Shown in pieces: positions 41,021-49,520 of a DNA stretch of 64,000 nt; within the stretch, counting starts at the first letter, position 1; each line of letters opens with the position of its first letter. The stretch lies in the NCBI RefSeq assembly GCF_004912145.1, contig NZ_STGT01000001.1, positions 124,001-188,000 of the forward strand, given 5' to 3'. The notes under the pieces are model-generated. The model searched no databases, was not told the DNA's origin, and saw nothing but the letters and a program-made list of their open reading frames with translations. Position numbers and translations under genes: made by a program. Source of the stretch: Peteryoungia rhizophila (GTDB taxonomy: Bacteria; Pseudomonadota; Alphaproteobacteria; Rhizobiales; Rhizobiaceae).

Positions 41021-41245
41021 TCAGTGCCTGACGGGCGGGTTTTCCGACCACTTCTGCAGCGTCGTCTTGATCAGGATGAGGGCCGCCTGCTGCGCATGGT
41101 CGCGCTCGCGTGGATCGACGATGGCAGAGAGGCGTTTTTCAAAAGCGCGGACCGTTTCGTCCACCCAGAGATGCAATGCGGGATCGGGATAATTGTCGAG
41201 CAGGGACCGGAGCGCATTCTCCATCCGCCGGCGTTCAATGCTCAT
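41021..41245 (-). CDS. Small protein of unknown function
   Basis: This 74-residue, probably helical protein (MSIERRRMENALRSLLDNYP, then VRAFEKRLSAIVDPRERDHAQQAALILIK) has a strong ribosome site (GGAGGGG just before the ATG) and good rhizobial codon use, which support it as real. No family is recognised. It lies downstream of the cytochrome genes on the same strand, 75 bases away. Confidence 0.55.
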   Translation of the reverse strand: MSIERRRMENALRSLLDNYPDPALHLWVDETVRAFEKRLSAIVDPRERDHAQQAALILIKTTLQKWSENPPVRH

Positions 41246-41320
41246 ATCCCCTCCGAAGTCTTCTCGACGACGGAAAGATGACAGCCAAGGCTTGCGCGAT
41301 GCTGAACTGGGCCGAGGCGA

Positions 41321-42238
41321 TCATTCGACCGAGGGGACGGCCTTCAGATAGGCGGCAATCGCCTCGCGATCGCCGGAGGTCAGCTCCGCCATATTCTTCT
41401 GAACCTCGACCATGGAGCCGCCGACGCTGTCGTAGTCAGGCGTGAAACCACTCTCCAGATAGGTGACGATGTCGCCTTCGCTCCAGGAGCCCATGCTCTT
41501 CGAGCCCGGGGTGATGTTGGGGATCGTGCCCTCGCCTTCCGGATTGGGGCCACCGGCCAGCCAGCGGCCGGTCTCGAATCCACCCAGCGCGTTGCGCGGC
41601 GTGTGACATTCCCCGCAATGGCCGGGACCTTCGACGAGATACTGGCCGCGCTTCACCATGTCGGAGGCATCGGCCAGTTCGACCCGGGGCGCATCGGTGA
41701 AATAGAGGAGCTTCCAGCCGCCCAGAACGAGGCGCTGATTGAAAGGGAACTCCAGTTCATGCGGCGGCGCAACCACGTCGCTCGCAGGAAGCGTCTTCAT
41801 GAAGCCGTAGAGGTCGTTGATATCCTTGGGCGTCATGCGCGCATAGGAACCATAGGGGAAGGACGGGTAGAGATGCTCGCCCGAGCGCCCGACACCCCGT
41901 GTCATGGCATCGCCGAATTCGGCGAGCGTCCAAGCGCCGATGCCGGCTTCCGGGTGGCTGGAGATGTTGGGGGCGTGGAAGGTCCCGAAATCGCTCTTCA
42001 GGGGCGCACCACCTGCCAGTACCAGCCGCGCATCGCCCGTGGCGCTGGCCTGGGCATGGCAACTCGTACAGCCGCCGGCGAAGAAGACCTCGCGACCATG
42101 GGCGAGATCCGGTTCACCGAGATCCGCCCAGACCGTCGGGTCCTGCCGGTCAGGCGCCGTAACGAAAAGGATAGCGCCAAAGCCAGCCGCTCCGAGCACG
42201 GCGAGCGTGCCCAATCCCTTGATCCATGTCGATGCCAT
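41321..42238 (-). CDS. Diheme c-type cytochrome
   Basis: This 305-residue protein has an N-terminal membrane anchor or signal helix (IKGLGTLAVLGAAGFGAILFVT, about residues 5-26) and two CXXCH haem sites: CTSCH (about residue 58) and CGECH (about residue 205). The layout of two cytochrome-c domains resembles electron-transfer subunits of membrane-bound dehydrogenases or gluconate/alcohol oxidases, but the partner enzyme is not in the window. GGAGG precedes the ATG at 42238. It is 89 bases downstream of a cytochrome c' gene on the same strand. Confidence 0.88.
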   Translation of the reverse strand: MASTWIKGLGTLAVLGAAGFGAILFVTAPDRQDPTVWADLGEPDLAHGREVFFAGGCTSCHAQASATGDARLVLAGGAPLKSDFGTFHAPNISSHPEAGIGAWTLAEFGDAMTRGVGRSGEHLYPSFPYGSYARMTPKDINDLYGFMKTLPASDVVAPPHELEFPFNQRLVLGGWKLLYFTDAPRVELADASDMVKRGQYLVEGPGHCGECHTPRNALGGFETGRWLAGGPNPEGEGTIPNITPGSKSMGSWSEGDIVTYLESGFTPDYDSVGGSMVEVQKNMAELTSGDREAIAAYLKAVPSVE

Positions 42239-42327
42239 TTCGGCCTCCATCGTCTCACTGCTGCGCCCGGCAGGATGCAAATCGGCGGGCGATCCGGATC
42301 GGCCGGAGATCGCCCGCCGTGAAGGTC

Positions 42328-42771
42328 TTACTTCTTCAGCCGATAGGTCTGATGGCAATCGCCACAGGTGCCGCCGATGGCCTGCATCGCGGCGCCAACG
42401 CCTGCCTGGTCGGCTGGCATGGATGCGAGCTGCGCTTCGGCAGCGGCGGTGAGCTTGGCGGACTTGGCCTTGAAGTCGTCCATGTTCTGCCAGATGGCCG
42501 GCGCGGCCTCGGAGTCCATGCCTGTCTCGCTGCCGGCAGGGAAGTGATCCGGGAAGGTCTTGCTGACCTCGACCAATGTGGTGAGAGCGGCCGTCACGGC
42601 AGCCGCATCATAGGGCTTTTCACCCTTGGCGATGGCGCCGAGTGCGCCCATGGCGCCGCCGACCTTCTTCATCTCTTCCTGACGGACGACCTGGGGTTCG
42701 CCCGCAGCGATCGCTGCGGACACGCCAAGACAGATCGCCACCGTGGCGGACAGAACGACTTTCAACTTCAT
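42328..42771 (-). CDS. Cytochrome c' (class II c-type cytochrome)
   Basis: This 147-residue periplasmic protein has a signal peptide (about residues 1-22, ending AAIAAG) and the C-terminal haem site typical of class II cytochromes, GGTCGDCHQTYRLK (about residues 134-147). The helical body and length fit cytochrome c', which binds nitric oxide and protects against it, or the related c-556 electron carriers. GGAG lies upstream of the ATG. The inverted repeat ATGTTTG-N7-CAAACAT, 55 bases upstream, may be an operator. Confidence 0.88.
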   Translation of the reverse strand: MKLKVVLSATVAICLGVSAAIAAGEPQVVRQEEMKKVGGAMGALGAIAKGEKPYDAAAVTAALTTLVEVSKTFPDHFPAGSETGMDSEAAPAIWQNMDDFKAKSAKLTAAAEAQLASMPADQAGVGAAMQAIGGTCGDCHQTYRLKK

Positions 42772-42825
42772 CCGTTTTTCTCCATGAGCTCGGCCGGCGC
42801 ACCGGCGATCGTTAGCGGGCAAGGT

Positions 42826-42846
42826 ATGTTTGCCGTCTCCAAACAT
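42826..42846. promoter_or_regulatory. Inverted repeat upstream of the cytochrome c' gene
   Basis: ATGTTTG-CCGTCTC-CAAACAT is a perfect 7-bp inverted repeat with a 7-base spacer in the promoter region. I cannot assign a regulator; it is not an FNR/NnrR-type TTGAT-N4-ATCAA site. Confidence 0.4.
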
Positions 42847-42924
42847 GTGAATGAAGTCACAAAGGAGTGATGCAAGGCACTGGAACCAACTTTCGGATAT
42901 ATATGACGAATTTCCGACAAAACT

Positions 42925-42942
42925 CTGTCAGCATCCTGTCAG
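42925..42942 (+). repeat. Pho-box-like perfect direct repeat
   Basis: CTGTCAG-CATC-CTGTCAG: two identical heptamers at an 11-base period, very close to the Pho box consensus (CTGTCAT repeats). It overlaps the 3' end of the minus-strand metallophosphoesterase gene and points on the plus strand, where no gene follows. It could be chance or an antisense promoter element. Confidence 0.35.
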
Positions 42943-43814
42943 GAAAGGTCGGTTTTCAAGGTCCTGGATGGCGCGAGGGGAAGGCTGCGGCTTGGTTCCC
43001 GGCCGTGGCCTGCAATCTCGATGTGGTCGTTGAACAGCGACAGGATGGCGAAGGCGTTGTCATGTTCGGTGTCGACCATGCCGTGAAAGTTGACAAAGTG
43101 GACATCGTCACGTTCGGCGCAATTGCCGCGGTGATCGTGACCGCAGAGATAGGCGATCGCAGCAGGAGACGCGGTGACCAGGTCGGCGAGGTGCTCCGCG
43201 TCCCACAGGGCATGATCGGATAGTGGATAGATGGGATAATGCCCGAGCAGGATCACTTTCTCGCCGGCCGCCTCCGCCGCCGAAAGCCGCGCAGCGAGCC
43301 AGCTCACCTGACGGTCGGACATACCACCATTCCAGTCATTGGCGTTCGGCGCGTCCATGGCCTTCATGCCAGCCAGACGCTGCTCGGCCTCCAATCGTCG
43401 GCTGTCCCCCACAGGTGGCGCAAACAAGGAGATCTCGTTGCCGTCGGTGACGAGCAGGCGCAGACCTTTGAGCTTTACCTCGTGATAAGGCGCCGGCATG
43501 CCAAGGGCGGCATGGACCGCAGACAGCCGGTCGGGCTCGACCAGAAAGTCGTGATTGCCCGGCAAGAGAATGCGCGGCGCATCGAGCGTGTCGAGGATTT
43601 CGAGCACCGGCGCCAGGCTTTCCCAATCACGATCGATGAGATCGCCCAGCACCACCACTGCGTCCAGCGCCTGGGTGTTGAAATGGGCAACCGCCTCGCG
43701 GAGCTTGGGCAGCGATCGGCGAAAATAGCGGTTCAGTCGGGTGTTCGGATCGAGGTCGGCATATTGGGGATCGGCGATGATGCCGAGCCTCAGGCGGGGT
43801 GTGTCAGTCGTCAT
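42939..43814 (-). CDS. Metallophosphoesterase (ADP-ribose/CDP-alcohol diphosphatase-like)
   Basis: This 291-residue calcineurin-like phosphoesterase shows the full metal set: IADPQYAD (Asp-x-Gln instead of Asp-x-His), VVVLGDLIDRDWE, LPGNHDF, LLGHYPIYP and LCGHDHRGN. The Gln in the first motif is typical of the Mn-dependent ADP-ribose/CDP-alcohol diphosphatase subfamily, cytoplasmic, which splits nucleotide diphosphate linkages. No signal peptide. AAGGATGG lies upstream of the ATG at 43814, immediately after a hairpin. Confidence 0.88.
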   Translation of the reverse strand: MTTDTPRLRLGIIADPQYADLDPNTRLNRYFRRSLPKLREAVAHFNTQALDAVVVLGDLIDRDWESLAPVLEILDTLDAPRILLPGNHDFLVEPDRLSAVHAALGMPAPYHEVKLKGLRLLVTDGNEISLFAPPVGDSRRLEAEQRLAGMKAMDAPNANDWNGGMSDRQVSWLAARLSAAEAAGEKVILLGHYPIYPLSDHALWDAEHLADLVTASPAAIAYLCGHDHRGNCAERDDVHFVNFHGMVDTEHDNAFAILSLFNDHIEIAGHGREPSRSLPLAPSRTLKTDLS

Positions 43815-43827
43815 GGCCCATCCTTAC

Positions 43828-43855
43828 GGCTCCGCTCATTGTTCGGAGCGGAGCC
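43828..43855. terminator. Hairpin between the AI-2E-type permease and metallophosphoesterase genes
   Basis: GGCTCCGCTC and GAGCGGAGCC form a 10-bp perfect stem with an 8-base loop, 31 bases past the permease stop. No T-run on the minus strand, so attenuation rather than termination is possible. Confidence 0.45.
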
Positions 43856-43886
43856 ATAAGGATAGCCCATGACGACCGGATGACAC

Positions 43887-44969
43887 TCAGCCCGGCAGGT
43901 TGGGCTGTATCTTCGTCGGGGGCATCAGTCCGCCGTAGACCGTCATGCAGATCAGGGTGAGCGGCACGGCAAGCATGGCGCCGACGGCACCCCAGAGCCA
44001 GGTCCAGAAGACAATCGCGATGAAGAGCATGAAGGCGTTCATCTCAAGACGCTTGCCCATGACGGCCGGTATGAGGAGGTTTTCCATCAATCCGTTGAGC
44101 GTGAAGAAAACCAAGGCGGGCAGCAGGCCCAGCAGCAGGGTATCGTGCACCAGCAGCCCGGCAACGGCCATGGCGCCGGTCACCATGGCGATGCCGAGGA
44201 AGGGGATGAAGCTCAGGAGGAAGGAGGCCACGCCCCAAAGCGCGGGATTGCCCAGGCCACCAAACCAGGCCACGAGACCGGCCACCACCCCGAATATGCC
44301 ATAGACGATGACGGCAGTGGCGAAATAGTAGCCCAGCGCTTCTTCGACTTCGTTCAGCATACGGATGGCCTTCAGGCGACGATCGCGGTGGGAAAAGGTG
44401 CGGATGAGCCCGCGCCGCAGCGCCAGGCGCGAGGACAGGAACAGCAGAAGGCTGGCGATGAAAATGAAAATCTGGATCAGGGCCGGCGTCACACCCGTCG
44501 CCACGGTGGACAGAATGGCGCCCGAGTTTTCCAGCATGGCTTCCATCGACTCCGGACCACGCGAAAGCACCCGCAGGGGGCCTTCGAGCCAGGAGACCTG
44601 CTGCAGGTATTCGATGGCTCGATTGACCATGTCCGGGCCGGTTTCGATGAGCATGCTGATCGGCGACCAGATGATGCTGACTAGAAATCCGAGGATGACA
44701 ATGAAGAGGCTGGAGAGAATGATCGCCGTCAGCATCGGTGGCGAACCAAGTTTTCCGAGGCGGTCGGCGGCAAGCCCCAGGATGAGACCAACCACAATTG
44801 CCATGGTGAGCGGAATGAGCACGAAAGAGGCGAGATGCAGCGCGACCAGCGCGAAGATCCCAAAGAGGCCGATCACGCTCCAGGATACGACATAATCGAG
44901 TCCCGTCTTCTGGAAACGGACCTTGCGCGGCGGTTTTTGAAGATCAGCGACCTCGACGTTCACCGGCAT
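43887..44969 (-). CDS. AI-2E family transporter (PerM/TqsA-like permease)
   Basis: This 360-residue inner-membrane protein has about seven to eight hydrophobic segments and the AI-2E family tail (GLMENLLIPAVMGKRLEMNAFMLFIAIVFWTWLWGAVGAMLAVPL). The family contains exporters and sodium/proton antiporters; autoinducer-2 export was shown only for TqsA, so no substrate can be inferred. I chose the ATG at 44969 (MPVNVEVADL; GGAG upstream). The open frame to 45077 has only a TTG start and an unrelated N-terminus. Confidence 0.82.
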   Translation of the reverse strand: MPVNVEVADLQKPPRKVRFQKTGLDYVVSWSVIGLFGIFALVALHLASFVLIPLTMAIVVGLILGLAADRLGKLGSPPMLTAIILSSLFIVILGFLVSIIWSPISMLIETGPDMVNRAIEYLQQVSWLEGPLRVLSRGPESMEAMLENSGAILSTVATGVTPALIQIFIFIASLLLFLSSRLALRRGLIRTFSHRDRRLKAIRMLNEVEEALGYYFATAVIVYGIFGVVAGLVAWFGGLGNPALWGVASFLLSFIPFLGIAMVTGAMAVAGLLVHDTLLLGLLPALVFFTLNGLMENLLIPAVMGKRLEMNAFMLFIAIVFWTWLWGAVGAMLAVPLTLICMTVYGGLMPPTKIQPNLPG

Positions 44970-45111
44970 GTCTCCGATGCGAGCCTGCAGGGCTGGCGTG
45001 ACTTCATCATGACGTTGTTCCCCCTTCGAGATGCCTCTCAACGCTCGGGAACAATTTCCGTTCCACCAGGGAAACAAAGGACCTCGGGGGCCGGAGCCGG
45101 CCCCCTCCGGA

Positions 45112-45993
45112 TCACGCCTGGTCGGCCACCAAGGTAATGCCGATGCCCCAGGGATCGGTCAGGCGATAGCCTTCGGCGCTCCGTTCGACCCTGATCTCGA
45201 GACCTTCGAGCGTTGTGAGCACCTTGTCGAGGGTCTCACGGTCGTTGAAGGCGAGCGCATAGTCCTGCAGACCCGTCATTGCGCCAGTGCGGGCGGGCGC
45301 ATTGCGGCTGTTCCAGACATTGGCCGCCACATGATGGTGATAGCTGCCGGAGGCGAAGAAACTGGCGCCGGGATAGCTCGCCATCTTCTTCAGGCCGAGC
45401 ACGCCTTCGTAGAACCGGTCCGCCTCGGGCACACTGCCGACCTGCAGGTGGATGTGGCCGAGTGCTGCCTCAGGTGACATGCCGGTCCAGGGCGTTTTGG
45501 CGGCGCTGTCGTAGAGCGCCTGCAGGTCGAGGCGGTTGGTTGCCATCTCCACCGTGCCGTCGGCATGATAGGTCCATTCCTCCGGCTTGCGATCGCGATA
45601 GACCTCGATGCCGTTGCCTTCAGGGTCCGAGAGGTAGATCGCCTCGCTCACCAGATGGTCGCTCGCGCCTTCGAATTGCAGGCCGAGTTTCGCGGCATGG
45701 GCGAGCCAGTGGGCGAGTTCGGCGCGATCCGGCATGAGGAAGGCGTTGTGGAAGAGACCGGCTGCATTTCGCGGCGCTTGAGCGGCATCGCCACGTGTGG
45801 TGAGCGTCAGCAGGGCGCGCTCGCCGGCGCCGAGTTCAACGCCGCTCGCGCTCTGCTCGAAGCGCTTCAGCCCGAGCGCCTGTTCGTAGAAGCCGGCCAT
45901 GATGTCGAGGTCACGAACGACGAGATGGGCGCGCCCGACATGGACGGGGCGGCTGAGGGCAAAGGACTCGGCTTCACTGGTTCTTGCGGTCAT
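45112..45993 (-). CDS. VOC family extradiol dioxygenase (CatE/catechol-2,3-dioxygenase-like)
   Basis: This 293-residue protein has two vicinal-oxygen-chelate modules: HVGRAHLVVRDLDIMAGFYEQALGLKR (about 18-44) and LGHIHLQVGSVPEADRFYEGVLGLKK (about 170-195). Metal ligands are visible as His in the first strand, His in SYHHHVAANVW and Glu in EGYRLTDPWGIGITLV. This matches CatE-type enzymes that cleave catechols or quinols, or confer quinone resistance. AAGGAGA lies upstream of the ATG at 45993; the open frame to 46857 covers the antisense of uspA and is not coding. It is divergent from uspA. Confidence 0.87.
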   Translation of the reverse strand: MTARTSEAESFALSRPVHVGRAHLVVRDLDIMAGFYEQALGLKRFEQSASGVELGAGERALLTLTTRGDAAQAPRNAAGLFHNAFLMPDRAELAHWLAHAAKLGLQFEGASDHLVSEAIYLSDPEGNGIEVYRDRKPEEWTYHADGTVEMATNRLDLQALYDSAAKTPWTGMSPEAALGHIHLQVGSVPEADRFYEGVLGLKKMASYPGASFFASGSYHHHVAANVWNSRNAPARTGAMTGLQDYALAFNDRETLDKVLTTLEGLEIRVERSAEGYRLTDPWGIGITLVADQA

Positions 45994-46117
45994 CGGATAG
46001 TCTCCTTCTGCCTGTGCGGCACATGCACATGATATGGCGCAATTGCGTCGTTCACAAAAGATGGCAATCAATCGATAGATTGTTCGATAAAGCTTGACGA
46101 TCAATCGCATCCCAAAG

Positions 46118-46131
46118 TTGATCTTGATCAA
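46118..46131. promoter_or_regulatory. FNR/FixK-type box upstream of uspA-dksA
   Basis: TTGATCTTGATCAA is a perfect dyad (TTGAT-N4-ATCAA), the anaerobox bound by FNR/FixK/FnrN regulators in rhizobia. It lies 75 bases upstream of the uspA ATG (at 46207), a normal activator distance. It is also in the intergenic region shared with the divergent VOC dioxygenase gene. Confidence 0.8.
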
Positions 46132-46206
46132 TGCGTATTGCGCCGCCGAGACGCATTCTCTCCTCACAAAAGAGGAAGCACCCGGTGGGTGACAAAGGAG
46201 AGCAAG

Positions 46207-46617
46207 ATGTACAAGAAAATCATCGTTCCGGTTGATCCTGCAGCTGCTGACGTTGGCGAGCGGACCCTGACCAAGGCCAAGTCCCTGCTCGACGCAGGCG
46301 GTGAGATCGTGCTCCTGACCATCATCGAGGATATTCCGGGCTATCTCGCCATCGACGTTCCCGTCGATCTGATCGAAGGCGCGATCAACGATGCCAAGGC
46401 CAAGCTCGTCGAACTCAAAGAGAAGACCGGAGTGACGGCCCATATCGAGATCCGCTCCGGTGCGCCCGCCCGCGAGATCCTGGCGACGGCCGAGGAGCAC
46501 AAGGCCGACCTGATCATCGTCGGCTCGCATGTGCCCGACTTCTCCAACTATTTCATCGGCGCCACGGCCGACCGGGTGGTGCGCCATTCGAAGATTTCCG
46601 TTCTGGTCGACAGGTGA
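46207..46617 (+). CDS. Universal stress protein UspA family
   Basis: This 136-residue single-domain USP has the ATP-binding loop motif near the C-terminus (IIVGSHVPDFSNYFIGATADRVVRHSKISVLV, about residues 100-135; G-2x-G-9x-G-S/T pattern) and the opening KKIIVPVDPAAA. It probably binds ATP and helps survival under stress, here low oxygen. AAAGGAGAG lies upstream of the ATG; the upstream open frame to 46138 is not family sequence. It is followed after four bases by a DksA/TraR gene and preceded by an FNR/FixK box. Confidence 0.92.
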   Translation: MYKKIIVPVDPAAADVGERTLTKAKSLLDAGGEIVLLTIIEDIPGYLAIDVPVDLIEGAINDAKAKLVELKEKTGVTAHIEIRSGAPAREILATAEEHKADLIIVGSHVPDFSNYFIGATADRVVRHSKISVLVDR

Positions 46618-46621
46618 GATC

Positions 46622-46963
46622 ATGCAGAACCCCGCACAGCCCATGGACACCGCCCATTTCGAACGCATCCTGCTCGCGCGGAAAGACGAGATCGGGCGGC
46701 GTCTGAAAAAAATCGACACAGACCTCGGCACGCTGAAAAGCGCCGATAGCACCGAGCGCGCGACGGAGTCCGAAAATGACGAGGTGCTGGAGGAATTCGG
46801 CCAGGTCGGCGAGGAGGAATTGCGGGCGATCGACGCCGCTCTGGACCGGATCGCCAATGGGCGGTATGGTCAATGCGTCACATGCGGTGAGCTGATTTCG
46901 ATCGAAAGACTGAATGCCGTCCCGCATACGCCATTCTGCAAGGACTGCGCAGCCTCCCACTGA
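46622..46963 (+). CDS. TraR/DksA family zinc-finger protein
   Basis: This 113-residue protein has an N-terminal coiled coil (ILLARKDEIGRRLKKIDTDL and the acidic NDEVLEEFGQVGEEELRAID, about residues 20-75) and a C-terminal C4 zinc finger: CVTCGELISIERLNAVPHTPFCKDC (about 82-110). DksA-type proteins bind in the RNA polymerase secondary channel to tune transcription; short TraR-like versions do the same without ppGpp. Its role with UspA under the FNR/FixK box is inference. The ATG follows the uspA stop by four bases. Confidence 0.88.
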   Translation: MQNPAQPMDTAHFERILLARKDEIGRRLKKIDTDLGTLKSADSTERATESENDEVLEEFGQVGEEELRAIDAALDRIANGRYGQCVTCGELISIERLNAVPHTPFCKDCAASH

Positions 46964-46987
46964 GAGGCGCTTTTCGGGGGCGATGGG

Positions 46988-47023
46988 CAGGCCGGAGTGA
47001 TGAGCTCCGGCCTGTTTCTATTT
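46988..47023 (+). terminator. Rho-independent terminator of uspA-dksA
   Basis: CAGGCCGGAG and CTCCGGCCTG form a 10-bp stem with a short loop, then TTTCTATTT. It is 25 bases after the stop and ends a two-gene operon; tex converges from the other side. Confidence 0.8.
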
Positions 47024-47028
47024 GAGCG

Positions 47029-49347
47029 TTATTTCTTGCGCATGGCTTCGGCGAGTGCGGCCCCAAGGCCGCCCATGGCCGGCTGCTCCGGCTTCGGCGG
47101 GCGGGCGTTGGAATGCTTCATGGCATTGGCATTGCCCTTGGCATCGCCGCGCAGGGAGGGTTGCTGCGCCTCGCCGCCGTCTTTCCGCATGGTGAGCGCG
47201 ATGCGCTTGCGCTTGACGTCGACTTCGACGACGCGAACCTTCACGACATCGCCGGCCTTCACCACCTCATGCGGATCTTTGACGAAGCGGTCGGCAAGCT
47301 GGGAGACGTGGACCAGACCATCCTGATGCACGCCGATATCGACGAAGGCGCCGAAAGCGGCGACATTGGTGACCGTGCCTTCGAGCGTCATGCCGATCTT
47401 GAGGTCGGTGATTTCGTCGATGCCTTCGGCAAAGGTCGCCGTCTTGAAGGACGGGCGCGGGTCGCGGCCGGGCTTTTCCAGTTCGGCGAGGATGTCCTTG
47501 ACGGTCGGCAGGCCGAACTGATCGTCGATGAAGCGCTTGGGGTCGAGGCTCTTCAGCGTGGCGCTGTCGCCCATCAGCGAGCGCAGGTCGCGACCACAGG
47601 CGGCGACGATCTTCTTCGCCACGCCATAGGCTTCCGGGTGGACGGATGACGCATCGAGCGGCTCCTTGCCGTTCGGAATACGCAGGAAGCCGGCGCATTG
47701 TTCGAAAGTGCGGGCGCCGAGGCGCGGGACTTTCAGCAGATCCTTGCGGCTGGAGAAGGGACCGGTCTCGTCGCGATGGGAGACGATCGCTTCCGCCGTC
47801 GTCTTGCCGAGGCCGGAGACGCGAGCAAGCAGCGGGGCGGAGGCCGTATTCACATCGACGCCGACGGCATTCACCGCATCTTCAACGACGGCATCCAGCG
47901 AGCGCCCGAGGCGGCCCTGGTCGACATCATGCTGGTACTGGCCGACGCCGATCGACTTCGGCTCGATCTTGACGAGTTCGGCGAGCGGATCCTGCAGACG
48001 GCGGGCAATCGAGACGGCGCCGCGGAGCGATACGTCGAGATTGGGGAATTCCTTGGCGGCCGTTTCCGAGGCCGAATAGACGGAAGCCCCGGCTTCAGAC
48101 ACGATCACCTTGGTCGGCTTCGGCGCGGTGGACGGGAACTGGGCGAGCATATCGGCCACCAGCTTTTCCGTCTCGCGGCTGCCGGTGCCATTGCCGATCG
48201 AGATCAGCTCGACATTGTGCTTGCGAATGAGGCTCGCGAGTTCGGTCTGGCTGCCGCGGATGTCGTTGCGCGGCTGGAAAGGATAGACGGTGGTCGTCTC
48301 GACCACCTTGCCGGTGCCGTCGATGACGGCGACCTTGACGCCGGTGCGGATGCCGGGATCAAGGCCCATGGTCGGGCGGGAGCCTGCGGGAGCTGCGAGC
48401 AGCAGATCCTTGAGATTGCGGGCAAAGACATGGATTGCCTCTTCCTCGGAGCGCTCGCGCAGGTCGCGCATCAGGTCGAGCGAGAGGGAGACGGAGAGTT
48501 TGACGCGCCAGGTCCAGCCGGCGACCTCCATCAGCCATTGATCGGCGGGACCCTTGCCGGCGACGTGATAGGCGGCGGCGATCATGCGCTGGCTGGTCTT
48601 TATCGGGGACGTGTCGTCGCGGTCGACCTCGATGGAGAGCGACAGGAACTCCTCATTCCAGCCGCGCAGCATGGCGAGCGCCCGGTGGCCGGGCACGGTT
48701 GCCCAGCGTTCGAAATGGTCGAAGTAATCGGAGAACTTCGCTCCGGCCTCGGCCTTGCCATCGACGAGTTTGGAATAGAGGATCGCGCGATCCTTCATGT
48801 CGTTGCGCAGGCGACCGATCAGATCGGCGTTTTCCGAGATCTGCTCGGCGATGATGTCGCGGGCGCCTTCGAGCGCTGCCTTCACGTCAAGAACTTCCTC
48901 GGTGATATAGGCTGCGGCCAGCTTCTGCGGGTCGCTCGTGCGGTCGGCAAGGATGGCGTCGGCCAGCAGCTGCAGGCCCTTTTCGCGGGCGATCTCGGCG
49001 CGGGTGCGGCGCTTCGGCTTATAGGGCAGATAGAGGTCTTCGAGCTCAGCCTTGGTGGTGACCTGGGCGATCTTGCGGGCGAGGTCGTCGGTCATCTTGT
49101 CCTGGCCGTCGATGCTTTCGAAGATCGACTTGCGGCGGGCGGCAAGCTCGCGCAGATAGATCAGCCGTTCAGCGAGATTGCGCAACTGCGTATCGTCGAG
49201 ACCGCCGGTCACTTCCTTACGGTAGCGGGCGATGAAGGGAACCGTGGCGCCCTCGTCCAGCAGGCCGACGGCCGATATGACCTGGTCGGGCCGGGCGTTG
49301 ATCTCGGTGGCGATGAGGGCGGCAATGGATCTGATGTCGTCGGCCAT
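47029..49347 (-). CDS. tex: Transcription accessory protein Tex
   Basis: This 772-residue RNA-binding protein has the Tex N-terminal helical domain, a YqgF-like RNase H-fold domain (about residues 325-430; [17 protein letters not shown]), a helix-hairpin-helix region (about 490-570; [22 protein letters not shown]) and a C-terminal S1 domain (about 645-715; [21 protein letters not shown]). Tex binds RNA and RNA polymerase and supports transcription under stress. It is a single gene on the minus strand, convergent with dksA. Confidence 0.96.
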   Translation of the reverse strand: MADDIRSIAALIATEINARPDQVISAVGLLDEGATVPFIARYRKEVTGGLDDTQLRNLAERLIYLRELAARRKSIFESIDGQDKMTDDLARKIAQVTTKAELEDLYLPYKPKRRTRAEIAREKGLQLLADAILADRTSDPQKLAAAYITEEVLDVKAALEGARDIIAEQISENADLIGRLRNDMKDRAILYSKLVDGKAEAGAKFSDYFDHFERWATVPGHRALAMLRGWNEEFLSLSIEVDRDDTSPIKTSQRMIAAAYHVAGKGPADQWLMEVAGWTWRVKLSVSLSLDLMRDLRERSEEEAIHVFARNLKDLLLAAPAGSRPTMGLDPGIRTGVKVAVIDGTGKVVETTTVYPFQPRNDIRGSQTELASLIRKHNVELISIGNGTGSRETEKLVADMLAQFPSTAPKPTKVIVSEAGASVYSASETAAKEFPNLDVSLRGAVSIARRLQDPLAELVKIEPKSIGVGQYQHDVDQGRLGRSLDAVVEDAVNAVGVDVNTASAPLLARVSGLGKTTAEAIVSHRDETGPFSSRKDLLKVPRLGARTFEQCAGFLRIPNGKEPLDASSVHPEAYGVAKKIVAACGRDLRSLMGDSATLKSLDPKRFIDDQFGLPTVKDILAELEKPGRDPRPSFKTATFAEGIDEITDLKIGMTLEGTVTNVAAFGAFVDIGVHQDGLVHVSQLADRFVKDPHEVVKAGDVVKVRVVEVDVKRKRIALTMRKDGGEAQQPSLRGDAKGNANAMKHSNARPPKPEQPAMGGLGAALAEAMRKK

Positions 49348-49520
49348 GGGTCATCCGTCTGATCTGGTAAGCGGCGGACCATAGCGGGCGAATGCGGCAA
49401 GGCAACGGGCATGCGGCCCACTTCACAGGAAAGCATGGCCTTTGGAGGTCAATTCGGCTTGACCTTTGCCCCCTTCCCCCTTAACCGCCGGGCATTCCCT
49501 TGTGGCACTGGAGGCTGGTG

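Noticed and set aside
46069..46082. Dyad CAATC-GATA-GATTG between the VOC and uspA genes
   Set aside because: Short 5-bp arms in AT-rich DNA; may be chance, and the FNR/FixK box explains the region better.
45994..46857. N-terminal extension of the VOC dioxygenase frame up to 46857
   Set aside because: It is antisense to uspA and dksA, and AAGGAGA marks the true start at 45993.
47698..49362. 554-codon open frame antisense to tex
   Set aside because: Shadow of the conserved tex gene; composition unlike real proteins.
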